From Panopea generosa (lineage: Eukaryota; Mollusca; Bivalvia; Adapedonta; Hiatellidae), in assembly GCA_029582155.1 (NCBI GenBank), contig CM055911.1, positions 27,617,452 to 27,681,451 on the forward strand: a DNA stretch of 64,000 nt, read 5' to 3'. Positions 25,243 through 36,820 of this stretch are shown one piece after another. Under the pieces are notes generated by a model that was not told the origin of the DNA, did no database searches, and was given only the letters and a program-made list of their open reading frames with translations. A program made the position numbers and the translations under genes. Position 1 is the stretch's first letter. Each line of letters starts with the position of its first letter.

Positions 25243-25440
25243 AAAATGGGTCAGTAGTATAGCTGATAGGGTACTGGCTTCAGACGGCAGAGGTCGCGAG
25301 TTTGACCCAGGCTTTACCCGACCTCTCGAAACACAATTCAGTACCAGATCTAATAAGGGAATGCACTGGAGAAAGATATGCATAAGCTCCGAGCTTACTT
25401 GACAGTCAAGCTAAATTAAATTAATGTAAAATAAATGTAT
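25243..25440 (+). mobile_element. tRNA-derived SINE nested in the TACC transposon
   Basis: GGGTCAGTAGTATAGCTGAT contains an A-box-like segment, and GGTCGCGAGTTTGACCC fits the SINE-type B-box at suitable spacing (about 35 bp). An unrelated body follows, ending in an A/T-rich tail (CTAAATTAAATTAATG). It differs from the Leu/Ser-headed SINEs at 6.8-8.5 kb. The 3' end is approximate. Confidence 0.55.
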
Positions 25441-25745
25441 GTATGCCAAATTAGCAAGACAGACCGAAATACACATTAAACATAGGAAATAAAAACTAGC
25501 AAACGTAAATTTCTAGGTGACCTTTTTGAGGTTGTGATTTTATATTGACTAAAGAACAGCTTTTGATCATGAGGAAGGTTTAAATAAACAAAAAAGAACA
25601 TGTATTCACAGCCTATAAAAAAGTAAATATATTGTTTTCCCGCTTTCCTACAAAATCGATACGCCTGATCACGTGCATGTAAGCACGTAACAATTAAGCC
25701 ACTATAAAAGTTGTGAAAGGGGCAACAAGTAAGAAATGACAACAA

Positions 25746-25749
25746 CAAT

Positions 25750-25782
<33 letters not shown>

Positions 25783-25935
25783 GAAGAAAAAATAATCAGA
25801 TAATAATAATATGATAATATAATAATATAATAATAAAGTAATATAGCAATAATAACAATAATATTAGTAATAATAGTAATAAATAATAATAAAATATACA
25901 ATAGATATTAGTAATAGTGATGATAATAATAAAAT
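25746..25935. repeat. (TAA)n-rich microsatellite
   Basis: Interrupted AAT/TAA trinucleotide runs. It creates a spurious hydrophobic minus-strand ORF. Confidence 0.95.
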
Positions 25936-27830
25936 TATAAAAAATCTGCATATTTAAGTATTGATTTTGACTATATATTTCTTATCCAATCACATGCCGT
26001 GGGTTAAATAAAGATTCATTCATCTTGCACAAATTATAATCAAAATGAAAATTACACACCGGCAGGGTTCGTTGTGATCAATGGACCGATAAATCACCAA
26101 TAAACTATTTATTGACACACATGTGGTTCTCATCATGCGTATCTGTTTTGATGATTGCCATGCAACTCTGCCTTCATTATAGTGATTTAATTGTTATATT
26201 AATTGTGAACGACTGACCAGATGCACATACGCACGTATCCAATATAAAAGCTGTAACAAATCAATAAGTCAATATGTATATTATAACAATAGCTCCAATG
26301 ATAATAATATTTCAAAAAAAATAAAACAAATAATGAAAGTAAAAAATAATACAAATAAAATACTACATTTTTACAAGGAATTATTTAAACACATGTCTTT
26401 AATTTTTATTAGTTTTAAAATTGTAGGATTGTTTTATTTTGTAAATTAACAATTCTGGTCTGTTTTTATACGAAATCGCTATGGCAGCTGTGGTAAAATG
26501 ACAGCCCTGAATACACATCCCTTTATACGTGTATGTCACACTTTCTACCATTCACTCAGAGCTGGCGTGGGGTTTTCGGTTCGTTAATTTAATGATATTA
26601 ACATCATGATATTTACATACTAAAGCGTTCTGAAACTTCGAATAACCAATATCTTAAATAATTTTTTTATTTGTTGTTAATTGGCTGGCAGTTTTTCTTT
26701 CTAATTTTTTTCTTTTCAATCACATAATGTTGGCTCAATTAAAATTCATCCATCTGGCACGAATTACAATCAAAATGAAATCATACATATCTTCCGTGGT
26801 CAATAGACCGATAAGTCACCGCTTTAGCATATAACCTAATTGACACGGCTCTCACTGGCATGTGACATAACGTAATTAACACCACGGGTGTGTTGCTGCG
26901 TGTCATATAATTAGTGGTATAGCACAGTGGGTGTAGTTTCAAACAAGTTAAATATAGTTTGTCATTTTAAATAATATATTAACATAAAGCATACTATCAG
27001 TAAAAGAATAATTTGAGAAACCCACTGAAAAAAAGTTTATTGCAAGTATATGTATATACATAATGATAACGAAAATAATTATAAAAAACTTAAAATATCA
27101 GAATATCTTTTTTTAAGTTTAGTGAAGCCACATTTGGACCCAAATCGAGAAAAAACACTACAAGATTATTATTTTTCAAAAATCATTGATTATAATGTCG
27201 AATTGCATCGCACAGATTATAATAAATTTTTCATCACCCATGCAGTGCATTTTATTGATTATAAAGCTTATTTTAGTTTGAACATTAACAAAACCAGTGA
27301 TATATCCACATGTTGTTAAGTCACTGCTTACACTGAGCAGATTTATGGATTATCATAAGGCCAATGAGGTATCAACAGTATGGAATTATTAATTAAATTT
27401 AATTATAAATAACAATTTATTTAGTTTATGTTGATGATGTATATGTAAATTTTGTGGACAAACTTTATTGATTTCCTGTAACAAACAGCTTACGGTATAT
27501 CAAAGAAGATACTGACGCAAACAAACGTCGGTGTCTGGAAAACAGAAGCCGGTATAACGTGCGATATTCTTTGATCACCAAGACCACTGATCACATATCA
27601 AAACATAGACACTTCCGTTTAACATGCCTACTATCGATACTTGTTCAACCTATCGCCCAGCGGGTGACATAATCTGTAGACAAACAATCGGATTATGAAT
27701 TAATTTACCTTGACTAAAATCCCATGGATACATTTAATTGCTCCATTGGAACAGATTAAATTAAAAAGTAAATATAGAATAAGTTTAAAGAGTTGAGATG
27801 TTGCGATTGGCTATGGGCCGGAAATCGAAC

Positions 27831-28083
27831 TGAGCGAACTGAACGTTGAGTGAACGCTGAACGAAGCGAACGCTAAGAGGAGTATTAAATACAGCACTTA
27901 GCTATACAGCGCTCGTGAGCGAATACTTGCGTTTGTGAGTGCATTAAATTAACCGCGTTTAATCGAGTGCACGCAAACGGAGCGCGAACGGAGCGCGAAC
28001 TAAGCGCGAACGGAGCGCGAACGGAGTGCAAACTGAGCGCAAACGGAGTGCAATTATGGGGTACTTGAGCGGTTTAGGGTCTG
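27831..28083 (+). repeat. Right subterminal repeats and TIR of the TACC transposon
   Basis: Direct units of GCGAACGGAGC/GCGAACTAAGC type run from about 27965 to 28050, preceded by looser GAACTGAGCGAACTGAACG-type repeats from 27831. They are followed by TGCAATTATGGGG and the right TIR. The subterminal units point the same way as those at the left end, so they are direct, while the 26-bp ends are inverted. Confidence 0.85.
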
Positions 28084-28923
28084 TACCTGTCGTATATATT
28101 TTAGGTACCAAATGCGTGCTTATCATGCAGTTGGTGCTTGTTTAATATAATGTAGGTACAAAACGCGTGTTTCTCATGCCGTTGGTGCTTTTCGTAATTT
28201 ACGTGCTTAACGTGTGATTCTCATGCCATTTATAATTAAATTGTGTAATTTATATACCAATCGTGTGCTTATCATGCAGTTGGTGCTTTTCTAGTGTAAT
28301 TTAGGTACCACGTGCTTGGTTCTCATGCTGTTGGTGCTTTTCGTTTGTAATTTATGTATTTAACGTGTTTTTTTTTCATGCCGTTTATGTTTCAATTGTG
28401 TAATTTGAGTACCTAACGTTTGTTTTTCTTTCCGTTGGTGCTTTTATTTAGGTACCAAACACGTGCTAATCATGTAAGTAGCACTTGTCTTATGTAATTA
28501 AGGTACCAAATGTGTTATACTTTTGGCCTTGATACTTTGTGTTATTTAGGTACCAAACGTGTGCATATATTGCAGTTGCTGATTGCCTTGTGTAATTTAG
28601 GTACCAAACGTGTGGATCTGACGCCGTTGGTGCCTTTCTTGTCTATTTTAGGTACCAAACGTGTGCTTATCAAGCAGTTGGTTCTTGTCTTGTGTAATTT
28701 AGGTACCAAACGCGTAGTTCTCATGCCGTTGGTACTTGTCGTTTTTAATTTACCTAGTACTTAACGTGTGTTTCTCATTCCGTTTATGCTTTAATTGTAT
28801 AATAGGGACCAAAAACGTGTGCTTAACATGCAGTTTGTGCTTGTCTAGTGTAATTTATGTACCAAACGCGTGGTTCTCATGCCTTTGGTGGTTGTCGTGT
28901 GTAATATACATACATAACGTGTG
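28084..28923 (+). repeat. 51-bp satellite, forward block 3 (right of transposon)
   Basis: This block continues the monomer broken at 24299. Between 28550 and 28760 the type A and type B monomers alternate regularly, giving the clearest view of the 102-bp dimer. The last 102 bp (28822-28923) are repeated at 30731-30832 on the far side of the 26-bp array. Confidence 0.9.
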
Positions 28924-30730
28924 ATACAGATACACAAAGCAAAGAAAAGAGATTAAAAACGCTCAGGATATGTGGAACATGAGATATATATATGAGATGT
29001 TTGATGACTATTTCATATGGATGTTCGATGACTATTCTCATATGAGATGTTTGATGACTATTGTCGTATGGATGTTCGATGATTATTCGTTTGTCATATG
29101 AGATGTTTGATGACTATTCTCATATGAGATGTTCGATGACTATTCTCATATGAGATGTTTGATTACTCTTATCGAATGAGGTGTTCGATGATTATTCTAG
29201 TATGAGATGTTCGATGACTATTCTTATATGAGATGTTTGATGACTATTTTCATATGAGATGTTTAATGACTATTATCATATTAGATGTTCGATGACTATT
29301 CTCATATGAGATGTTCGATGACTATTCTCATGTGAGATGTTTGATTACTCTTATCGAATGAGATGTTCGATGATTATTCTAGTATGAGATGTTCGATGAC
29401 TATTCTTATATGAGATGTTTGATGACTATTCTCATATGAGATGTTTGATGACTTTTATCATATTAGATGTTCGATGACTATTCTCATATGAGATGTTCAA
29501 TTACTATTCTCATATGAGATGCTTGATGACTTTACTCATTAAGATGTTCGATGACTATTCTCATATGAGATATTTGATATTCTTATATGAGATGTTTGAT
29601 GACTATTGTCGTATGAGATGTTTGATGACTATTCTCATATGAGATGTTTGATGACTTTTATCATATTAGATGTTCGATGACTATTCTCATATGAGATGTT
29701 CAATTACTATTCTCATATGAGATGCTTGATGACTTTACTCATTAAGATGTTCGATGACTATTCTCATATGAGATATTTGATATTCTTATATGAGATGTTT
29801 GATGACTATTGTCGTATGAGATGTTCGATGACTATGCTCATATTAGATGTTTGATATTCTTATATGAGATGTTTAATGACTATTGTCATATGAGATGTTC
29901 GATGACTATTCTCATATGAGATGTTTGATTACTATTGTCATATGAGATGTTCGATGACTATTCTCATATGAGATGTTTGATAACTCCTGTCGTATGAGAT
30001 GTTCGATGAATATTCTTATATGAGATGTTCGATGACTATTATCATATGAAATGTTCGATGACTATTCTCATATGAGATGTTTGATGACTATTCTCATATG
30101 AGATGTTCGATGAATATTCTTATATGAGAAGTTCAATGACTATTCTCATATGAGATGTTCGATGATTATTCTAGTATGAGATGTTCGATGACTATTCTTA
30201 AATGAGATGGTTGATGACTTTTCTCATATCAGATGTTCGATGAATATTCTTATATGAGATGCTCGATGACTTTTATCATATGAAATGTTTGATATTCTTA
30301 TATGAGATGTTTGATTACTGTTCTCATATGAGATGTTTGATGACTATAATTATTATATGAGATGTTTGATGACTTTTCTTATATGAGATGTTTGATAACT
30401 ATTGTCGTATGAAATATTTGATTACTTTTGTCGTACGAGATATTCGATGAATATTCTCGTATGAGATGTTCGATGACTATTCTCATATGAGATATTCGAT
30501 GACTATTCTCATATAAGGTGTTGATGATTATTCTCATTTTAAATGTTCAATGACTATTCTCATATGAGATGTTTGATGACTATTGTCCTATGAGATGTTT
30601 GATGATTATTCTTATATGAGGTGTTCGATGAATATTCCCATATGAGATGTTGAAGACTATTCTCATATAAGGTGTTCGATGACTATTCTTATATGAAATG
30701 TTCGATTGCTATTGGCATATGAGATATTTA
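28924..30730 (+). repeat. 26-bp palindromic satellite, array 1
   Basis: The array begins with about 60 bp of leader (ATACAGATACACAAAGCAAA ... GATATGTGGAACATGAG), followed by about 65 units of a 26-bp repeat: GATGTTCGATGACTAT plus TCTCATATGA. The joint between units forms the 12-bp palindrome TCTCATATGAGA. Several irregular unit blocks recur within the array (for example TTGATGACTTTACTCATTAA near 29525 and 29727). Leader and array match the first 1.83 kb of array 2 (31525-33356) in the same order. Confidence 0.9.
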
Positions 30731-30984
30731 CTTAACATGCAGTTTGTGCTTGTCTAGTGTAATTTATGTACCAAACGCGTGTTTCTCATGCCTTTGGTGG
30801 TTGTCGTGTGTAATTTACATACATAACGTGTGGTTCTATGCGTTATTTGTGTAAGTTAGGTACCAAACGTGTGCTTATCATGCAGTTTGTGCTTGCGAAG
30901 GCACCAAAACAAATGTTCTCTTGGGGCTGGTGCTTGTCTTGTGTAATTTAAATTCCAAACACGTGCCACCTGCTTATCATACAG
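30731..30984 (+). repeat. 51-bp satellite, forward block 4
   Basis: The first 102 bp (30731-30832) duplicate 28822-28923 with two substitutions. A few more monomers follow, then the array decays by about 30984. Confidence 0.85.
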
Positions 30985-31524
30985 GTAACACTTTTTTTGA
31001 ATTTAAAACCAAATATAAAACTATATTAACATCTGCATAGATATATAATATAAACATTTAATATGCGCAGTTCGTGTGCATATCTATTACATTTGTTCAA
31101 AAGATATTGTCATAGGTTTATAATAGTATGCGTAATACAAGCTGTCATTCTTTGTACAATGACACCTGTTTAGTGTACATAACATCTTTAGTGCAGTATA
31201 TAAACACACATTTAAGCAAGTTTTAATGAAAACGTTGGTATAATATATCACTGTACATTTTCTCAAAATTAAACTGAGCTATGCATAGCTATAGCTTGCT
31301 TTTTTTCACCAAACCTGCCACGGACTTGACCAGTATAAGGAAAATAGTAATACAAAATAACATAAGACAATTTATCACCATAAGGATTAACATCAGAGAA
31401 TTCCATTTTCACACGAAACTGCAGCATCTGATTGACGTTTGAAATTTCTCTTGGGTGTGTGGGGGGGGGGGGGTGCAGCCGTTCCCTCGCCAGCTGGAGG
31501 GCCTTCCCCTTCCCACAAACTCCT
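30985..31524. other. Unique spacer with a G13 homopolymer
   Basis: A run of 13 G lies at 31461-31473, next to GC-rich sequence (CTCGCCAGCTGGAGGGCC) that is unusual for the window. Minus-strand ORFs through it (31269-31538, 31393-31746) are unconvincing because one runs into the satellite leader and both depend on the homopolymer. Confidence 0.6.
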
Positions 31525-34130
31525 TGATACAGATACACAAAGCAAAGAAAAGAGATTAAAAACGCTCAGGATATGTGGAACATGAGATATATATTTGAGA
31601 TGTTTGATGACTATTTCATATGGATGTTCGATGACTAATCTCATATGAGATGTTTGATGACTATTGTCGTATGGATGTTCGATGATTATTCGTTTGTGAG
31701 GTGTTCGATGAATATTCTCATATAAGATGTTGATGATTATTCTCATATGATGTGTTCGATGACTATTCTCATATGAGATATTTGATGACTATTCTCGTAT
31801 GAGATGCTCGATGACTATTCTCGTGTGAGATGTTTGATTACTCTTGTCGTATGAGATGTTCGATGATTATTCTAGTATGAGACGTTTGATGACTATTCTC
31901 ATATAAGATGTTCGATGACTATTGTCATATGAGATGTTTGATGACTATTCTCATATGAGATGTTCGATGACTATTCTCATATGAGATGTTTGATTACTCT
32001 TATCGAATGAGATGTTCGATGATTATTCTAGTATGAGATGTTCGATGACTATTCTTATATGAGATGTTTGATGACTATTTTCATATGAAATGTTTAATGA
32101 CTATTATCATATTAGATGTTCGATGACTATTCTCATATGAGATGTTCGATGACTATTCTCATGTGAGATGTTTGATTACTCTTATCGAATGAGATGTTTG
32201 ATGATTATTCTAGTATGAGATGTTCGATGACTATTTTATATGAGATGTTTGATGACTATTCTCATATGAGATGTTTGATGATTATTATCATATTAGATGT
32301 TCGATGACTATTCTCATATGAGATGTTCAATTACTATTCTTATATGAGATGCTTGATGACTTTACTCATTAAGATGTTCGATGACTATTCTCATATGAGA
32401 TATTTGATATTCTTATATGAGATGTTTGATGACTATTGTCGTATGAGATGTTCGATGACTATGCTCATATTAGATGTTTGATATTCTTATATGAGATGTT
32501 TAATGACTATTGTCATATGAGATGTTCGATGACTATTCTCATATGAGATGTTTGATTACTATTGTCATATGAGATGTTCGATGACTATTCTCATATGAGA
32601 TGTTTGATAACTCCTGTCGTATGAGATGTTCGATGAATATTCTTATATGAGATTTTCGATGACTATTATCATATGAAATGTTCGATGACTATTCTCATAT
32701 GAGATGTTTGATGACTATTCTCATATGAGATGTTCGATGAATATTCTTATATGAGAAGTTCAATGACTATTCTCATATGAGATGTTCGATGATTATTCTA
32801 GTGTGAGATGTTCGATGACTATTCTTAAATGAGATGGTTGATGACTTTTCTCATATCAGATGTTCGATGAATATTCTTATATGAGATGCTCGATGACTTT
32901 TATCATATGAAATGTTTGATATTCTTATATGAGATGTTTGATTACTGTTCTCATATGAGATGTTTGATGGCTATAATTATTATATGAGATGTTTGATGAC
33001 TTTTCTTATATGAGATGTTTGATTACTATTGTCGTATGAAATATTTGATTACTTTTGTCGTACGAGATATTCGATGAATATTCTCGTATGAGATGTTCGA
33101 TGACTATTCTCATATGAGATATTCGATGACTATTCTCATATAAGGTGTTGATGATTATTCTCATTTTAAATGTTCAATGACTATTCTCATATGAGATGTT
33201 TGATGACTATTGTCCTATGAGATGTTTGATGATTATTCTTATATGAGGTGTTCGATGAATATTCCCATATGAGATGTTGAAGACTATTCTCATATAAGGT
33301 GTTCGATGACTATTCTTATATGAAATGTTCGATTGCTATTGGCATATGAGATATTTGATGATTATTCTCGTATGAGATGTTCGATGACTATTCTCATATG
33401 AGATAATCGATGAATATTCTAATAATACATGTTTGATGACTATTTCCATATAAGATGTTCGATGACTATTCTCATATGAGAAAATCGATGACTATGCTTA
33501 TATGAGATAGTTGATGACCTTTTTTATATTAGATGTTCGATGACTATTATATATGATATGTTTGATGAGTATTCTCATAGGAGATAAATGTGGACTATTT
33601 TTATATTAGATGTTTGATGACTATTCTTATATGAGATATGAGATGCCTATTCTGATATGACAATTTTTATATAGGATGTTTGATGACTTTTCTTATATGA
33701 GATGTTCGATGACTATTTTTATATGATATGTTTGATGACTATTCTCATTTGAGATGTTCGATGACTATTCTCATATGAGATAATTGGTGACCTTTTTTTA
33801 TAAGATGTTCAATGACTATTTTTTATGATATGTTTGATGAGTACTCTCATAGGAGATAATTGATGACTATTTTTATATTAGATGTTTGATGACTATTCTT
33901 ATATGAGATATGAGATGCCTATTCTTATATGAGATATTCGATGACTATTCTAACAGATATTCTATAATTATTCTCATATGAGATATTCTATGATTACTAT
34001 CATATGAGATGATCGATGATTATTCTCATATGAGATATTCTATGATTATTCTCATATGAGATGTTCGATGATTATTCTCATATGAGATATTTGATGATCA
34101 TTCTCATGTAAGATACATATGAGTCTCAAC
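31525..34130 (+). repeat. 26-bp palindromic satellite, array 2
   Basis: Same leader (GATACAGATACACAAAGCAA) and same 26-bp unit as array 1, but longer: about 100 units, more degenerate towards the right (33500-34130). Up to about 33356 it matches array 1 nearly unit for unit, including its irregular blocks. Array 1 is therefore a copy of this segment, or the reverse. Confidence 0.9.
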
Positions 34131-34697
34131 TGCTTGTGTACAAATCACCAGTATAAAAGTATATGGCAAATCCCTGACTGCTTACCTACATATTCAGAGG
34201 TAGGAAATGTATGGCAGTATAACAAAGTTGATGACCAGCCATTGAAAAGAATGCGTCTTCGTGTTGTATGATTCTCTCGAATATTGAGACTTTGCCTTTA
34301 AAATGTCATGGTCTATCCTTCTACAGCGGGTAGATACTAAATAAAATATATAATTCACACATTTGTATCACATTTGTATCAGGATTTGCACATTTATGAA
34401 TAGTTATACATAAGTAAATGGTATTGGATTTAAAAAATGATGCAGAATTTGCCATTGATACCATTATAAAGGGCTACCGATGGTCGTCCCTTACAGTCCG
34501 TGTCTATGTAAGGGCGATAACAACAACCACTTTATATATTTCGATGCAAGAGTGGTTTCCCTTAAAATCAAACTGTTTATATGAAGTCTTGGGTCCTGTT
34601 TCAAACAATATTCGGTCAGTGCAGCTAATCACATGATCTGCTCTGCGGTTAAACATTTACTGTCATGCTAGTAAATATTTGTAAGAGGAGACTTTCA

Positions 34698-34732
34698 AAT
34701 TACAGCGCTACACTAGGCTATCTGCTATGGTG
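34698..34732 (+). repeat. Single 36-bp monomer in U1
   Basis: AATTACAGCGCTACACTAGG followed by CTATCTGCTATGGTG is the monomer that forms a 16-unit array in U2 and a 2-unit array in U3. Only one copy is present here. Confidence 0.85.
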
Positions 34733-34944
34733 AAACACAGATCCATGTGTATAGTGTTCCTCTCGCAATTTTAAATTCTTGAGTTGGAGTTAAACTTGCT
34801 TTTAAACAACAAACATCAAGCACTTTTGAAATTATATTTTTGCCTATTAAATGTATTAACAATAAACTAGTAGTATGCAACATTATAACAAAAAAATGCA
34901 TTGATGTCTGTGAAATTTTGAAAAAGAGTTTTGAATTTGAAACA

Positions 34945-35140
34945 TGTTCGGCGTCTTGCGGCATTTATATGGCAGTTGGTGCTTTAACCAGTACTAGACA
35001 CATCTTATTGCTACAAGTCGATGACTACTTCCCCAAATATTCAGAGGTAGGAAACATATGGCCGCAGAACAACGTTATAGCTAATAATCCCAGAGACGGC
35101 CGGGAATTCGAATGTACGGCCACCGGATTGACAGTCAGGA
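34945..35140 (-). mobile_element. tRNA-derived SINE remnant in U1
   Basis: Minus-strand SINE homologous to 44525-44728 and 55487-55690. Its B-box region (reverse of GGGAATTCGAATGTACGG) survives, and the head is joined near 35140 directly to mid-gene sequence, which marks the left edge of the deletion in the U1 pseudogene. Confidence 0.6.
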
Positions 35141-36377
35141 ACGTTATAAACTACTCATTAAAAATGAAAATGATATTAAAAGTATAAATGGTTCATTAAC
35201 GAACCTGGCACAATCACTTCATGAAATTGAAAAACGACTTAAACAACAACATCTTGAAAATCCGAGTTTCGTTAGTGGGTGGACTTTGATGAAGTCACAA
35301 GATGCCAAACTGTCCAAACTTTCCATTGTTCATGGGCTAGGAACTATTCCGTATAAAGTTCGAGTTTAAATAAAACCGACATCTGGTCCAAATGCCGGCT
35401 GGATTTTCAACGGAGACTCTGCATTCCAAAGTGACGACGACACGGGGAGGACATATGGTGGTATTGTTTATTTGTATAACGAAAGACTTGTTCGTTTGTT
35501 CGCACCAAAGAAATACAACAATGGAGCTACCGGAGCTGTTATCCATACCGGGGAGGAACACTCGAGAAGAATTGGTGACAATCATCAAACCTCTGGCGAG
35601 GCATTGGTTCGTGTTCAAGTGTGGGGACCAAAGGATATTATTACTCCAGACTTTAAGTCAGATTGGCTCAAGTTGGATGTAACTAACAGGTCGTTGTCTT
35701 TTAATGATATACAACATGGTATACACGGTTATCCGGCCCTTGTCAACGTACAGATACGTTGTAAAACATCGAATCATTATCTGATCTCTGAGGGTGTAGG
35801 ATCGTCGATGTTTCATCGAGACTATCTAAACGGAGGCGGCGTCACGTGGGGATATAACGATAAGTCTGTCAGGGTGTGGACTTCATATTTCAATAAAACT
35901 CAAATAAACGATGGAAAAGTAACTTACCACAGATTACTTGGTTTAAATGATGGATGGGGAATGCAGTTTTATGACTACTTAGCCGCTAAGAACGGAGAAA
36001 TTAGAGTCCTAGCCTGGTCACAAGATTCCCTAATAGCAAACACAACCATATTTAAAGGTACTCTTAATATTTTGAACTTCTCAAACAATAACCCAACATT
36101 AAATAACGATTTAGTATCGCTGTACGTGCAGGCCAATGACGGTCCAAATAAGGGCTATCGTTTTCCCGGGTATGGAAACTCGCAAAGTATATTCGAACCG
36201 TTTGGTGGAGTAGTAAACGCCTACAACACAGAGGGAGTGATACGGACATGGCGTCCTAACCCTTCAAGAAATGGACACCTCGTACATATCCACTCTCTGT
36301 ACGGGGCAGGCACAAACGTGCAGGCATCTAATAATGCCAGTTGTGTTGTTATCGTATTGGATCCTTCTTATAATTGA
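35141..36377 (+). pseudogene. Broken copy of the coiled-coil/triple-module secreted protein gene
   Basis: Closely related to the genes at 45005-46735 and 55966-57702 but disabled in three ways. About 0.8 kb is missing at the 5' side: SINE head sequence at about 35140 runs straight into the codons for KNENDIKSINGSLTNLAQSL, so promoter, start codon, signal peptide and the first ~170 residues are absent. At 35367-35369 a CAA codon of the intact copies has become TAA, just after YKVRV, inside the first C-terminal module. Near the end a 1-bp deletion (about 36350) shifts the frame, changing the last residues and ending at TGA 36377. Between these lesions the frame is open and modules 1-3 are well preserved, which suggests recent loss of function or upkeep by gene conversion. 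Confidence 0.92.
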
Positions 36378-36407
36378 CACATCAGCCTCAAGAATATAGC
36401 TACACGG

Positions 36408-36820
36408 TGGTGAACCCACGTGACGGTGGCAAACCTACGTGACCCAATGTTATGGAGTGATGTTAAACAATTTGAGAAAAAGTGTCCGCTTCAGGTAACA
36501 TTTTCCAAAAATCTTTTTTACTATTTCACGATACATAAGAGAACATTTTGTTCTCATTTCAAACGGTTATGCTATGGAATTGTGCAGTTTACCAAATATA
36601 CACTGTTGCACTTTTTTAAATAATATGAATTTTGCATTGAATATTCATAAAACAGATGGGTCATCTTTTCTATACAGAGAGAATGTTGGTCTTTGTTTCG
36701 TGAAATATCATCATGAACTGTTAATAAAGTTTACTGCAAAAATGTTACCTGAAGTGGGCATATTTCCACGATACTTATTTACACGACGCCAAATCATTTA
36801 GTCACGTGGGTTTTTCACCA
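36408..36820. mobile_element. CACGTG MITE in U1
   Basis: The left end TGGTGAACCCACGTGAC is matched by the inverted right end GTCACGTGGGTTTTTCACCA. The left side carries a second CCTACGTGAC motif 20 bp further in. It contains an AATAAA at 36723-36728. It starts 30 bp after the pseudogene stop, at the same place as in U2 and U3, so it was inserted before the units duplicated. Confidence 0.8.

Larger units (their letters stand above)
24571..27830. other. Interior of the TACC transposon, no transposase seen
   Basis: AT-rich sequence without recognisable transposase motifs. The longest plus-strand ORF (27050-27319, 89 codons) has no domain I recognise. The minus-strand ORF at 25476-25901 is mostly a Leu/Ile/Tyr run produced by the (TAA)n tract at about 25746-25935. 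A SINE is inserted at about 25243. Confidence 0.55.
24300..28083. mobile_element. 3784-bp non-autonomous DNA transposon with 26-bp perfect TIRs
   Basis: The left end 24300-24325 starts CAGACCCTAAACCGCTCAAG. The right end 28058-28083 is its exact reverse complement over 26 bp. The element sits inside a 51-bp satellite monomer and is flanked by TACC (24296-24299 and 28084-28087); deleting it plus one TACC restores a normal monomer, so this is a 4-bp target duplication. Inside both TIRs lie GC-rich subterminal arrays of GCGAACGGAGC-like units in direct orientation, candidate transposase-binding sites. The interior carries a SINE and a microsatellite but no recognisable transposase, so it is non-autonomous or gutted. 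The superfamily is not assigned: a 4-bp duplication and CAGAC ends do not settle it. Confidence 0.9.

Noticed and set aside
25476..25901. 141-codon minus-strand ORF with strong hydrophobic run, possible membrane protein
   Set aside because: The hydrophobic part is a translated (TAA)n/(TTA)n microsatellite.
34840..35187. 115-codon ORF upstream of the U1 pseudogene, possible missing N-terminus
   Set aside because: It runs through the minus-strand SINE and ends in a different frame from the pseudogene; the matching regions of U2 and U3 are not open.
35337..35618. Conserved minus-strand ORFs opposite the gene (also 45698-45979 and 56659-56940)
   Set aside because: They are antisense shadows of module 1, kept open only because the sense strand is conserved.
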